Assembly: GCA_015065205.1 (NCBI GenBank)
Contig: SVQS01000008.1
Coordinates: 1-27,276 of the forward strand
Direction of reading: 5' to 3'
DNA length: 27,276 nucleotides
DNA from: Oscillospiraceae bacterium
GTDB lineage: Bacteria > Bacillota > Clostridia > Oscillospirales > CAG-272
The notes under the pieces were generated by a model that was not told where the DNA came from, did no database searches, and saw only the letters and a list, made by a program, of their open reading frames with translations. Made by a program: the position numbers and the translations under genes. This document shows, piece by piece, positions 1 through 6,091 of this stretch. Numbering within the stretch: the first letter of the stretch is position 1; each line of letters starts with the position of its first letter.

Positions 1-11
1 ACATACCTAAA

Positions 12-1022
12 ATGATTATTCTGAACCAACAGGTATTGAGTTCAAAGCAGGCACGAGAGTATAAAAAACGTTGCGAAGAAGTGTATTCTAAAGAATTTCG
101 AAACTCCGTTCTTTTCAAATCTAGGTTGAATTTGAAAAGACCTTCTGGGGTGAAGCCAGCACAGTTTAAAAGCGATTTATATGAGATGTTATACGAGAAC
201 TATCCGGGATTCAAGATTTATCAGCAAATGGCAGAAACTATAAATTCTACTTATTATAAAGATCAGAGCGAGTTTCATATCAGATTCAAACCCAAGTTTC
301 ATTGGAATGAAAATCCTAAAAAAGAGAAATCTAAATCGAAAAAATCAATTGTCGGTATCGGCATTCGGGCAACCAATAAACTGTGCAGTGCTAAAAAAGA
401 TAATGACAGCGTCGATGGTGAAACTAAAGCAATACTTAGAGATGCTGTTATAGCTAAGTATGGATTTGAGTTCGAGGAAGATATAACTAGTTCTGTTCCT
501 AGAGTAGCTTACGCGCTTAACTATGGGGGCTGGCTAAAAGATGATGTTGATCTTTACGAAAGAATCTATAGAGAAACTGATTCTAACTGTTCTGAAGAGG
601 AATTCAAACTAGAACGAGAGGCAGTTAAAAAACTTTTCTTTCGGGCTTACTTTGATAGTACTGATAATAAACTGGCTTATCATACGTGGGACAGTATGAT
701 TCAGGATGGGGTTGACAAAGAGGCGGTTTATGATGATATGAAAAACTTAAGACGTGCGATGGAGACAGTCTTGGGGGAGACAAGACATGATAATTTCATA
801 TTCTATGTAGAATCTTGTATTTATATCGATACTTTATATATGTTATTGGCGAAGGGATATAAGGTCTGGTTAGTATATGATTGTTTTTATGGTTCGGGCG
901 TTGGAACGGAGGAAGAATTCAAAAGACTTGTGCAAGATGCTGTCTGGATAAGTTTTGTAAGATTCAAGTTTGCATATGATTTTGATGATTGGGAGAGTAT
1001 ATTTAAGGAGAAAAATAAGTAA
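12..1022 (+). CDS. Unrecognised protein with family-A polymerase-like palm motifs
   Basis: I do not recognise the family by overall sequence. Three blocks have the order and spacing of family-A polymerase motifs. Around residue 157 is DITSSVPRVAYAL (motif A style, Asp first). Around 202-213 is REAVKKLFFRAY (motif B style helix with Arg, Lys and Tyr). Around 282-292 is GYKVWLVYDCFY (motif C style, where the usual HDE/HDS is YDC). Residues 100-112 are a Lys/Ser-rich linker. At 336 aa it is much shorter than a full DNA polymerase I and shows no exonuclease domain. The codons before ATG12 (AAA, CCT, ATA) contain no stop up to the window edge and no ribosome-binding site is visible, so the true start may lie upstream. 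The coding call is firm; the polymerase reading is an inference. A phage or plasmid replication protein is the natural alternative. Confidence 0.75.
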   Translation: MIILNQQVLSSKQAREYKKRCEEVYSKEFRNSVLFKSRLNLKRPSGVKPAQFKSDLYEMLYENYPGFKIYQQMAETINSTYYKDQSEFHIRFKPKFHWNENPKKEKSKSKKSIVGIGIRATNKLCSAKKDNDSVDGETKAILRDAVIAKYGFEFEEDITSSVPRVAYALNYGGWLKDDVDLYERIYRETDSNCSEEEFKLEREAVKKLFFRAYFDSTDNKLAYHTWDSMIQDGVDKEAVYDDMKNLRRAMETVLGETRHDNFIFYVESCIYIDTLYMLLAKGYKVWLVYDCFYGSGVGTEEEFKRLVQDAVWISFVRFKFAYDFDDWESIFKEKNK

Positions 1023-1297
1023 TAAGAAATGATATTAATATGATTATAATTTGTTAGTTATTATTATAATTTATATACATATATTAAAAGTTGAGAAAAA
1101 GTACGTTTTTTAGATCGTTTCGTTATCTTGTTTATCAATTATGATTTTTCAAGTTTTAATATATGATTAAAATAAATAATAATTTATATAACCTAATCAT
1201 TCTAATAATCAAAACATCTATTACATTACTACTTTTTCTCCCAGACTTTTTAATTCTCCCTCTTCCCGCACCCTTAATAAATGTATCTATATATGAC
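1023..1297. other. AT-rich intergenic region, no gene seen
   Basis: Very AT-rich spacer between the polymerase-like gene and the terminator of the convergent minus-strand gene. It is clearly richer in A and T than its surroundings. I see no open frame with a ribosome-binding site, no convincing hairpin and no repeat array. No terminator is visible directly behind the stop codon at 1020-1022. Confidence 0.5.
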
Positions 1298-1338
1298 AAA
1301 AAGCATTGATAAGCCACCCGGCCGTTCAATGCTTTTTT
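1298..1338 (-). terminator. Rho-independent terminator, possibly bidirectional
   Basis: A perfect 12-bp inverted repeat: AAAAAGCATTGA at 1298-1309 and its complement at 1326-1337, with a 16-nt loop. It begins about 35 nt past the stop codon of the 1372-1818 gene and gives a T run on the minus strand. A T run on the plus strand as well means it could also stop read-through from the gene ending at 1022. Confidence 0.8.
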
Positions 1339-1371
1339 GCTTTGCAGTGTCTAGTGTTATCCATTAGAAAA

Positions 1372-1818
1372 TTAAGTAAAATACCCGATGTACGCTTCTG
1401 TTTCAAGAACCAATTTTTCAACGTCTTCTGCCATTCCCAAAGCCTCGTTACAGCGCGCATATGCAGTCCTCAAACCTCCCGTGCGGAGTTTGTTAACCAC
1501 ATTAGCAAGAATATCAATCTTGTTATCTAAGTGCTCACAGAAGAGCTTTATTACTAGCCCCGTGTCAAGTATATCAATGAAATAGAATGGGTGCTCCTGA
1601 CAATAAGATTTCAATAATTCATGATCATCATGAGGTTCGGGGAACCCCTCGTCAACTTCGCTGCAAAGCTCATTTAGTTCGCACCATAAATTGAAAAAGT
1701 TCTGCTTACTGATAAAAGAATTATTCTTTAACCAATAATGCACCAGCACGCTATAAAACAGTTTCAGTTGTCTTTTATTTAGTTTTAGTAATTCATCTTT
1801 TAATATAGAATTTCCCAC
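1372..1818 (-). CDS. Hypothetical acidic helical protein, 148 aa
   Basis: Not recognised. The product is predicted mostly helical, with a basic N-terminus (KDELLKLNKRQLKLFYSVL), an acidic middle (residues ~53-67, including EPHDDHE) and a leucine-rich C-terminal half. No signal peptide or membrane segment is visible. The start used is GTG at 1816-1818. An ATG at 1818-1820 lies in another frame and soon hits a stop, and an in-frame stop lies about 20 nt upstream of the GTG. The only nearby purine run is a weak GGACGG. A strong terminator lies just downstream, which supports a real transcription unit. It stands alone between divergent neighbours. Confidence 0.6.
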   Translation of the reverse strand: MGNSILKDELLKLNKRQLKLFYSVLVHYWLKNNSFISKQNFFNLWCELNELCSEVDEGFPEPHDDHELLKSYCQEHPFYFIDILDTGLVIKLFCEHLDNKIDILANVVNKLRTGGLRTAYARCNEALGMAEDVEKLVLETEAYIGYFT

Positions 1819-1942
1819 ATCAATTACCGTCCATATTTAGGTATAGCTCCGCCTAGAGCTTTTTTAGCTGTCTTCATTTAATTTAGCGAATATTTTTGCA
1901 TTCATTCATGTTTTATCCCATCTCCACGCCTACATAATGTGG

Positions 1943-1971
1943 TTGAAAAGAAGAAAAAACTGTGGTATAAT
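1943..1971 (+). promoter_or_regulatory. Sigma-A promoter of the rhodanese gene
   Basis: TTGAAA at 1943-1948, a 17-bp spacer, and a perfect TATAAT at 1966-1971, about 43 nt before the start codon at 2014. Confidence 0.8.
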
Positions 1972-2013
1972 AAATACAAAGCGAAAGAGTTATCCACAAA
2001 GGAGCACTAATTT

Positions 2014-2403
2014 ATGAAATTGAAAAAACTGATACCGTTTTTGCTGTCTGCGGTTTTCCTGACGGGATGCGCAGCGCCTCAAGGTCAAACGAATAGTTAC
2101 CGTCAAATCACAATGGACGAGGCTGTGATCATGATGGAGCGAGAGCAGGGCTATATCATTCTTGATGTGCGACGTCCCGATGAATTTGCGGCAGGACACA
2201 TTCCAAATGCCGTCAATGTTCCCAATGAGTCTATAGGAACCGACGAGATTTCTGAATTGCCAAATAAGGAACAACTCATTATGGTGTACTGCCGCAGCGG
2301 CAGACGTAGCAAAGAGGCATCCGAAAAATTGGTTAAGCTCGGATACACGAACATCGTGGAGTTCGGTGGCATCCTTGATTGGAAGGGCGAGATTGAGAAG
2401 TAA
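2014..2403 (+). CDS. Rhodanese-like lipoprotein
   Basis: A 129-aa exported single-domain rhodanese, probably a sulfurtransferase or persulfide carrier tethered outside the membrane. A basic n-region and hydrophobic stretch lead to the lipobox LTGC, with lipidated Cys19. The rhodanese fold follows: an ILDVRRPDEFAAGHIPNAVN block at ~49-68, then the active-site loop CRSGRRS with catalytic Cys93. The GGILDWKG block at ~118-125 is the typical domain end. ATG2014 is supported by GGAG at 2001-2004 and by the promoter just upstream. The gene is monocistronic with its own terminator. The physiological substrate cannot be read from the sequence. Confidence 0.92.
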   Translation: MKLKKLIPFLLSAVFLTGCAAPQGQTNSYRQITMDEAVIMMEREQGYIILDVRRPDEFAAGHIPNAVNVPNESIGTDEISELPNKEQLIMVYCRSGRRSKEASEKLVKLGYTNIVEFGGILDWKGEIEK

Positions 2404-2468
2404 TAGAAGAAGAGGACAAGTTTGAAAGCAAACGCGACGGAGTTTTAAGGTCGTGGGGGGCATGAAGA

Positions 2469-2500
2469 AGCGGCAATCATAATTCTGATTGCTGCTCTTT
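2469..2500 (+). terminator. Terminator after the rhodanese gene
   Basis: AGCGGCAATCA (2469-2479) pairs with TGATTGCTGCT (2486-2496) through 11 bp with one G-U wobble and a 6-nt loop. It is followed by a short CTTTTC tract. It lies 66 nt after the rhodanese stop. Confidence 0.7.
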
Positions 2501-2537
2501 TCGTAATTTTATGTCCAAAATGGATAGCCTTAAAGTA

Positions 2538-2566
2538 TTGACAAAGATACTGTGATGTGATATAAT
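2538..2566 (+). promoter_or_regulatory. Consensus promoter of the RNase III operon
   Basis: TTGACA (2538-2543), exactly 17 bp, then TATAAT (2561-2566) preceded by TGA, an extended -10. This is essentially consensus and is among the strongest promoters in the window. CTGTG at 2550-2554 and CACAG at 2572-2576 form a short inverted repeat bracketing the -10, a weak operator candidate. Confidence 0.88.
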
Positions 2567-2572
2567 ATAAAC

Positions 2573-2780
2573 ACAGGAAGGCGGTATAGGTATTTAAACG
2601 GCCGGACATAAAACAAGAGTATTTGACCTTGGCTATGCAAGTGGTCTCTGTCAAATGAGAGTGATTTATGTAACGCATTTTAATTACTTGTGCCCGATAG
2701 GAGCGCACGGGATACGTGGGCTTTGTCGGGCTATACTTATACCTTCTTGTAGAAATTACTATAAGGAGGTTGTTTTTATT
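2573..2780 (+). promoter_or_regulatory. Structured ~200-nt leader RNA (riboregulator candidate)
   Basis: The strong promoter makes a transcript with about 205 untranslated nucleotides. By eye it folds into a closed multi-branch structure. The base helix pairs GGTATAGGTAT (2583-2593) with ATACTTATACC (2733-2743), 11 bp with one wobble. Inside are one hairpin of ATTTGAC (2621-2627) with GTCAAAT (2650-2656) plus an inner CTTG/CAAG pair, and a second of GCCCGA (2692-2697) with TCGGGC (2726-2731) plus an inner CACG/CGTG pair. The 3' strand of the base helix overlaps the anti-Shine-Dalgarno arm described separately. An ATG at 2655 opens a frame running into the RNase III gene, but no ribosome-binding site precedes it. 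I cannot assign an RNA class. Confidence 0.6.
2741..2770 (+). promoter_or_regulatory. Hairpin sequestering the RNase III Shine-Dalgarno
   Basis: ACCTTCTTGTAG (2741-2752) can pair with CTATAAGGAGGT (2759-2770) over 12 continuous bp including two G-U wobbles, closing a 6-nt AAATTA loop. The second arm contains the whole AAGGAGG ribosome-binding site (2763-2769) for ATG2781. When formed, this hairpin should block initiation. Its first three bases (2741-2743) are also used by the long-range base helix of the leader, so the two states partly compete. Confidence 0.72.
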
Positions 2781-3833
2781 ATGAACAACGAAACATTGAA
2801 ATTTATTCAAGGACAAATCGGATATGTATTTAAAAATTCTGATTTGTTGCAGCAGGCATTTGTCAGACGTTCTTATTCAAAAGAGAACGGTGGCGAGGAC
2901 AATGAGGTCTTAGAGTTTATAGGCGATAAGGCTCTTGATTTAATTGTCGTAAAGTTACTCACTGAAAAATACGGAGCGTTTGCAGAGGACTATGATGATT
3001 ACGATCCTCGTGAAGATTGCAACGAATTTGTTTCAGATTTCAGGGAAGGAAAATTGACTGAAATTAAGAAAAAACTCGTTTGTCGCGAGATGCTATCAAG
3101 TCGAATTAGAATGTATGGCTTTCAGTATGAACTGATTATGGGAAAAAGCGATATTGAGCAGCAAATCTTTGAGCAAGAGTCGGTACAGGAAGATCTCTTT
3201 GAAGCGATTATTGGTGCAGTGGCACTTGATTCAAAATGGGATTTGGATGCTTTAACAAATGTTGTGGACTTGATGTTAGACCCTAATTTTTATTTGGAAA
3301 ATGGCTTTGATGAGCAAATCAATTACGTGGAATTACTCCAACAGTGGTATCAAAAAAAGCATCATAATATTCCCGTATATTGCTATGGGAAAATTGATTT
3401 TCCTACTGCTGGTCTTACCTATAACGATTTAGGAAAATACAGATGCCAATTAGGCCTATATCCTTTAGAAAGAGGATTTGAAGCTGTGGGGGAAACAAAA
3501 AGCAAATCAAGAATGGCTGTAGCTGAGCAAGCATATCGATATCTTGAAGAAAACGGTTTGTTGGTTTCATGGATAGATGAAATAGGTGAACCTAACCGAG
3601 ACAGAGCAATTAATCAGCTTCAGGAGCTCTATCAAAAGGGCTATATTGGAGAGCCGAGGTACGATTTTTCAGAAACATATGATGAGGACGGAAATCCTGT
3701 ATGGAGATGTGAGTGTCATGTAGAGGGGCAATCTGATTATTGGTGGGGAAACTACTCGTCCAAAAAACAGGGAAAAAAAGATGTTGCATATGATATGCTT
3801 TGTTACATTCTTGATCGGGAGGATGAAAAATGA
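2781..3833 (+). CDS. Ribonuclease III with two dsRNA-binding domains
   Basis: Predicted double-strand-specific RNA endonuclease of 350 aa. The RNase III signature is NEVLEFIGDKALDL at 41-54, with metal ligands Glu45 and Asp49. The second motif, EDLFEAIIGAVALD at 137-150, supplies Asp138 and Glu141, so all four expected catalytic acids are present. Residues ~181-258 resemble a dsRBD, ending in the KSKSRMAVAEQAYRYL helix. Residues ~274-345 resemble a second dsRBD, ending in SSKKQGKKDVAYDMLCYIL. Housekeeping bacterial RNase III has about 230 aa and one dsRBD, so this is an accessory paralogue. ATG2781 is chosen because AAGGAGG sits 11 nt upstream; an in-frame ATG at 2655 has no such site and lies inside the structured leader. 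The stop overlaps the next start (ATGA). Confidence 0.88.
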   Translation: MNNETLKFIQGQIGYVFKNSDLLQQAFVRRSYSKENGGEDNEVLEFIGDKALDLIVVKLLTEKYGAFAEDYDDYDPREDCNEFVSDFREGKLTEIKKKLVCREMLSSRIRMYGFQYELIMGKSDIEQQIFEQESVQEDLFEAIIGAVALDSKWDLDALTNVVDLMLDPNFYLENGFDEQINYVELLQQWYQKKHHNIPVYCYGKIDFPTAGLTYNDLGKYRCQLGLYPLERGFEAVGETKSKSRMAVAEQAYRYLEENGLLVSWIDEIGEPNRDRAINQLQELYQKGYIGEPRYDFSETYDEDGNPVWRCECHVEGQSDYWWGNYSSKKQGKKDVAYDMLCYILDREDEK

Positions 3834-4042
3834 AAACAAGGCTAAAAGAATTGCGCGTAGAAAAAGGATATACTCAACATGAGGTTGCAAATGCGATTAT
3901 GTGTGCGCCAAGCACATATGCTCATTATGAAAAAGACGAACGCTGGATGGATCAAGATACATTAATCAAACTATCAAAGCTTTTTGATGTTACTACAGAT
4001 TACATTTTGTATAATGATAGAAAAGGAGCACTAAATGGTTGA
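3830..4042 (+). CDS. XRE-family HTH regulator, 70 aa
   Basis: A minimal Cro/CI-type DNA-binding protein, nearly all HTH domain. LKELRVEKGYTQHEVANAI covers helices 1-2, the APSTYAHYEKDER stretch is the recognition helix region, and LIKLSKLFDVTTDYIL is the conserved tail (residues ~5-60). No sensor or dimerisation domain is added. GGGAGG at 3817-3822 serves ATG3830, which overlaps the RNase III stop by 4 nt, so translation is likely coupled. It probably autoregulates the operon; the CTGTG/CACAG repeat around the promoter -10 is one possible site. That role is inferred from context. Confidence 0.92.
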   Translation: MKTRLKELRVEKGYTQHEVANAIMCAPSTYAHYEKDERWMDQDTLIKLSKLFDVTTDYILYNDRKGALNG

Positions 4043-5003
4043 TATTAATGATTATAGAGAAGAAAAATCTTGCATCTATAAAGATGAAGAATATTTGGTT
4101 AGGGATAACGGTGCGGTATTAAGAAAGTCTCGTCCAAATCAAAGGGTGAGAAAACTTGATAACGGGTGGACTTTTGGAAAACCTAACATAAAAACCGGTT
4201 ATCTTGAAATTGCATCGGCTCGCGTTCATCGTATTGTCGCTTTAGCATTTCATGGGGAGCCACCAACAAAAGAACATATTGTGGATCATATTGATACGAA
4301 TAGGCAAAACAACAGACCGAACAATTTAAGATGGATAACAAGACTTGAAAATGTTGTGCTCAATGAAGCTACCCGAAAGAGAATAGAATATCGGACAGGT
4401 GTAAGCATATATGAGTTTTTAGAGAATCCATCAAAATATAGAGATGCTTTTGACACTCCCGATTTTAGTTGGATGAGGACAGTTACACTTGAAGAGGGAA
4501 AAGCTTGTTTAGAAAATGTAAAGCGATGGGGTGGAGTTAGATCAAAATTCAACAACTCAAATTCTAAAATTGGGGATTGGATTTATCAATCGCACGAGAA
4601 AAGCGAAAGCATAACAGATGCTATGACTTCTTTAAATCCATTGGCAAAACAAATGAATTGGAAAACGCCTACCAAGTTTTCTTGTTGCCCAGAAAGAATT
4701 GATGGTGATCCGATTTTATGTTATTTGAAAAATCTCTGCGAAGATGCCATTTTTACGGAAAATCAGTATGGAAAATCCACTATTGTAAAATATGCTTCTG
4801 TTGACAATAAAGCGATTGTTATTATCACGGCTATCCCCTCATCAATTAAGCCTTTGGCTTTGGTAAAAGTAACGTACGAAAATGGATATTATCTACATAC
4901 AAACTTGGGTTCATTTTCTACAGATGAAGGAGCAGAAAAGCAATTCACACTTGCGCAGGGCTTGGAGTGGACTGGCGGAGACAGCATAGATGATTACTGT
5001 TAA
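4035..5003 (+). CDS. HNH endonuclease with unassigned C-terminal domain
   Basis: The N-terminal ~110 residues match phage- and homing-type HNH nucleases. A strand-rich lead-in (DEEYLVRDNGAVLRKSR) is followed by VHRIVALAF with His65, then IVDHIDTNRQNN with Asp84-His85 and Asp87, then RPNNLRWITRLEN with Asn97. This is the expected H-DH-N metal-finger order. Residues ~190-322 form a separate region with CC at ~217, which I cannot assign; a target-recognition or partner-binding role would be a guess. GGAG at 4025-4028 precedes ATG4035, which overlaps the XRE gene by 8 nt. The tight packing argues that this nuclease works with, or is controlled alongside, the RNase III and XRE products. Confidence 0.87.
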   Translation: MVDINDYREEKSCIYKDEEYLVRDNGAVLRKSRPNQRVRKLDNGWTFGKPNIKTGYLEIASARVHRIVALAFHGEPPTKEHIVDHIDTNRQNNRPNNLRWITRLENVVLNEATRKRIEYRTGVSIYEFLENPSKYRDAFDTPDFSWMRTVTLEEGKACLENVKRWGGVRSKFNNSNSKIGDWIYQSHEKSESITDAMTSLNPLAKQMNWKTPTKFSCCPERIDGDPILCYLKNLCEDAIFTENQYGKSTIVKYASVDNKAIVIITAIPSSIKPLALVKVTYENGYYLHTNLGSFSTDEGAEKQFTLAQGLEWTGGDSIDDYC

Positions 5004-5067
5004 AGCATAATACATGTCCCCAAATAAGCCAAAATCTCCTTAGGTGATCAAATATATATTCAAGTCA

Positions 5068-5116
5068 AAAAATGGGCTTGTTCAACCCTCAAAGCAGGGA
5101 AGAACAAGCCCTTTCT
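5068..5116. terminator. Bidirectional terminator between convergent operons
   Basis: GGGCTTGTTC (5074-5083) and GAACAAGCCC (5102-5111) form a perfect 10-bp stem. TTTCTGTTT follows on the plus strand. An A run at 5067-5073 supplies the T run for minus-strand transcripts. It serves the HNH gene ending at 5003 and the minus-strand gene ending at 5196. Confidence 0.85.
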
Positions 5117-5195
5117 GTTTATTGCGAAAACGTGAGATTTTAATAGATGTTGACGCCATATCGATATTTTGCGCTATCTACGTGCGGCGAATCAA

Positions 5196-5558
5196 TTAAA
5201 ACCATTCATTTTCAAACACGTTGACGTTTGCGTAATAGTTTTGGATAATTTCCTGTGTCGTAAACTTCTTTTTGATCAGTACCGCTGCCGTGATCAGGCT
5301 CATATGGTCACAGGAATACTTGATGATATTTTCTATCAGTTGCTTTCTAAATGCCTTGTCCTCATTGACCTTAAAAGGATTTTTCTCGAAGGCTTCCAAA
5401 AACTCTTCAAATTTCTCCGGGGTAATCATATTGTAATGCTGGTGGTTGAGCTTATAAAAGAACATAAAGAAATCTCGCAGTCCTTCATTGCTCATGCTTT
5501 CCAATTCTTTTGTCAAGGTCTCTGTCGCCTTATTCACATTCTTTTCTGTATTTTCCAT
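5196..5558 (-). CDS. Hypothetical helical protein, 120 aa
   Basis: Not recognised. A soluble protein rich in Lys, Glu, Phe and Asn with no signal peptide, membrane segment or Cys pair, predicted all-helical. The centre, ITPEKFEEFLEAFEKNPFKV, reads like amphipathic helix-turn-helix segments. The frame runs cleanly from ATG5558 to the stop at 5196, but the ribosome-binding site is poor (AGTAGAGA). That fits translation from the shared transcript of the DUF6809-like gene 81 nt upstream. It is followed by the bidirectional terminator. Confidence 0.65.
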   Translation of the reverse strand: MENTEKNVNKATETLTKELESMSNEGLRDFFMFFYKLNHQHYNMITPEKFEEFLEAFEKNPFKVNEDKAFRKQLIENIIKYSCDHMSLITAAVLIKKKFTTQEIIQNYYANVNVFENEWF

Positions 5559-5639
5559 AATATCTCTACTTTCTATCTGTAATTATTTAGAACAACAACA
5601 GAGCGCAAAATATTGTCGTCCTATATAATTTAGCAGATG

Positions 5640-5921
5640 TTAGAGGCGGTCGGTTGTCGGCAAGAGCACCTCAATAGCAATTCGAGCACCAAGCCGGAAA
5701 GCATATACGAAGATCTCACGCTCATTGATATCCGTGAGCTCTCCATAGCAATCATCGAACTTCTCAAGAAGTTCTTTTTGTTTATCTGTGAGCGTGTTGT
5801 TCAGGTTCTCATGGTGGTCGGCAAGGTGTTCCATAAGCTTCTTTGTCTGTTCGTCCTTGCTGTGGCAATCCGTGCTAGGGCATACGTTGCCATAAAAAAA
5901 CTCTTCAAGAATTGATTTCAT
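5640..5921 (-). CDS. DUF6809-like small protein
   Basis: A 93-aa protein whose opening (MKSILEEFFYGNVCPS), central Leu/Lys/Glu helix (TDKQKELLEKFDDCYGEL) and closing FRLGARIAIEV segment match my memory of the DUF6809 family, short proteins widespread in gut Clostridia and often near mobile or accessory genes. The function is unknown. Two Cys residues (14 and 19) lie near the N-terminus. GGAGGG at 5928-5933 is well placed for ATG5921, and a good promoter lies just upstream. First gene of a two-gene minus-strand unit. The family name is from memory. Confidence 0.75.
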   Translation of the reverse strand: MKSILEEFFYGNVCPSTDCHSKDEQTKKLMEHLADHHENLNNTLTDKQKELLEKFDDCYGELTDINEREIFVYAFRLGARIAIEVLLPTTDRL

Positions 5922-5949
5922 AATTATCCCTCCAAGTGTTTATAGGATA

Positions 5950-5978
5950 ATTATAACGTGAATTGTTGTGTTTGTGAA
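5950..5978 (-). promoter_or_regulatory. Promoter of the DUF6809-like operon
   Basis: On the minus strand: TTCACA (5973-5978), a 17-bp spacer, and TATAAT (5950-5955), about 28 nt before ATG5921. Confidence 0.75.
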
Positions 5979-6045
5979 CGGGGAAGGGAGATTGTTAGCG
6001 GAAAGGTTGCAAATGATGTAATAATATCGATCATTGATCTAAGGC

Positions 6046-6087
6046 AAAAGGATATCGTGATAAGAAGATACTTATAACGATATCCTT
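6046..6087 (-). terminator. Terminator of the Avs-like gene
   Basis: AAGGATATCGT (6048-6058) and ACGATATCCTT (6077-6087) form an 11-bp stem with an 18-nt loop. On the minus strand it runs into TTTT, starting 5 nt after the stop of the Avs-like gene. Confidence 0.72.
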
Positions 6088-6091
6088 AAAA

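Noticed and set aside
1845..1866. AGCTC/GAGCT hairpin plus T run as a plus-strand terminator
   Set aside because: The stem is only 5 bp and no plus-strand gene precedes it; more likely chance structure in the divergent spacer.
2655..2780. Alternative start at ATG2655 adding 42 residues to RNase III
   Set aside because: No ribosome-binding site precedes it and the added residues are encoded by the structured leader. AAGGAGG is correctly spaced for ATG2781, where homology to RNase III begins soon after.
5169..5915. Plus-strand open frames of 137 and 92 codons
   Set aside because: Antisense to the two small minus-strand genes, which have the better ribosome-binding site, promoter and protein composition.
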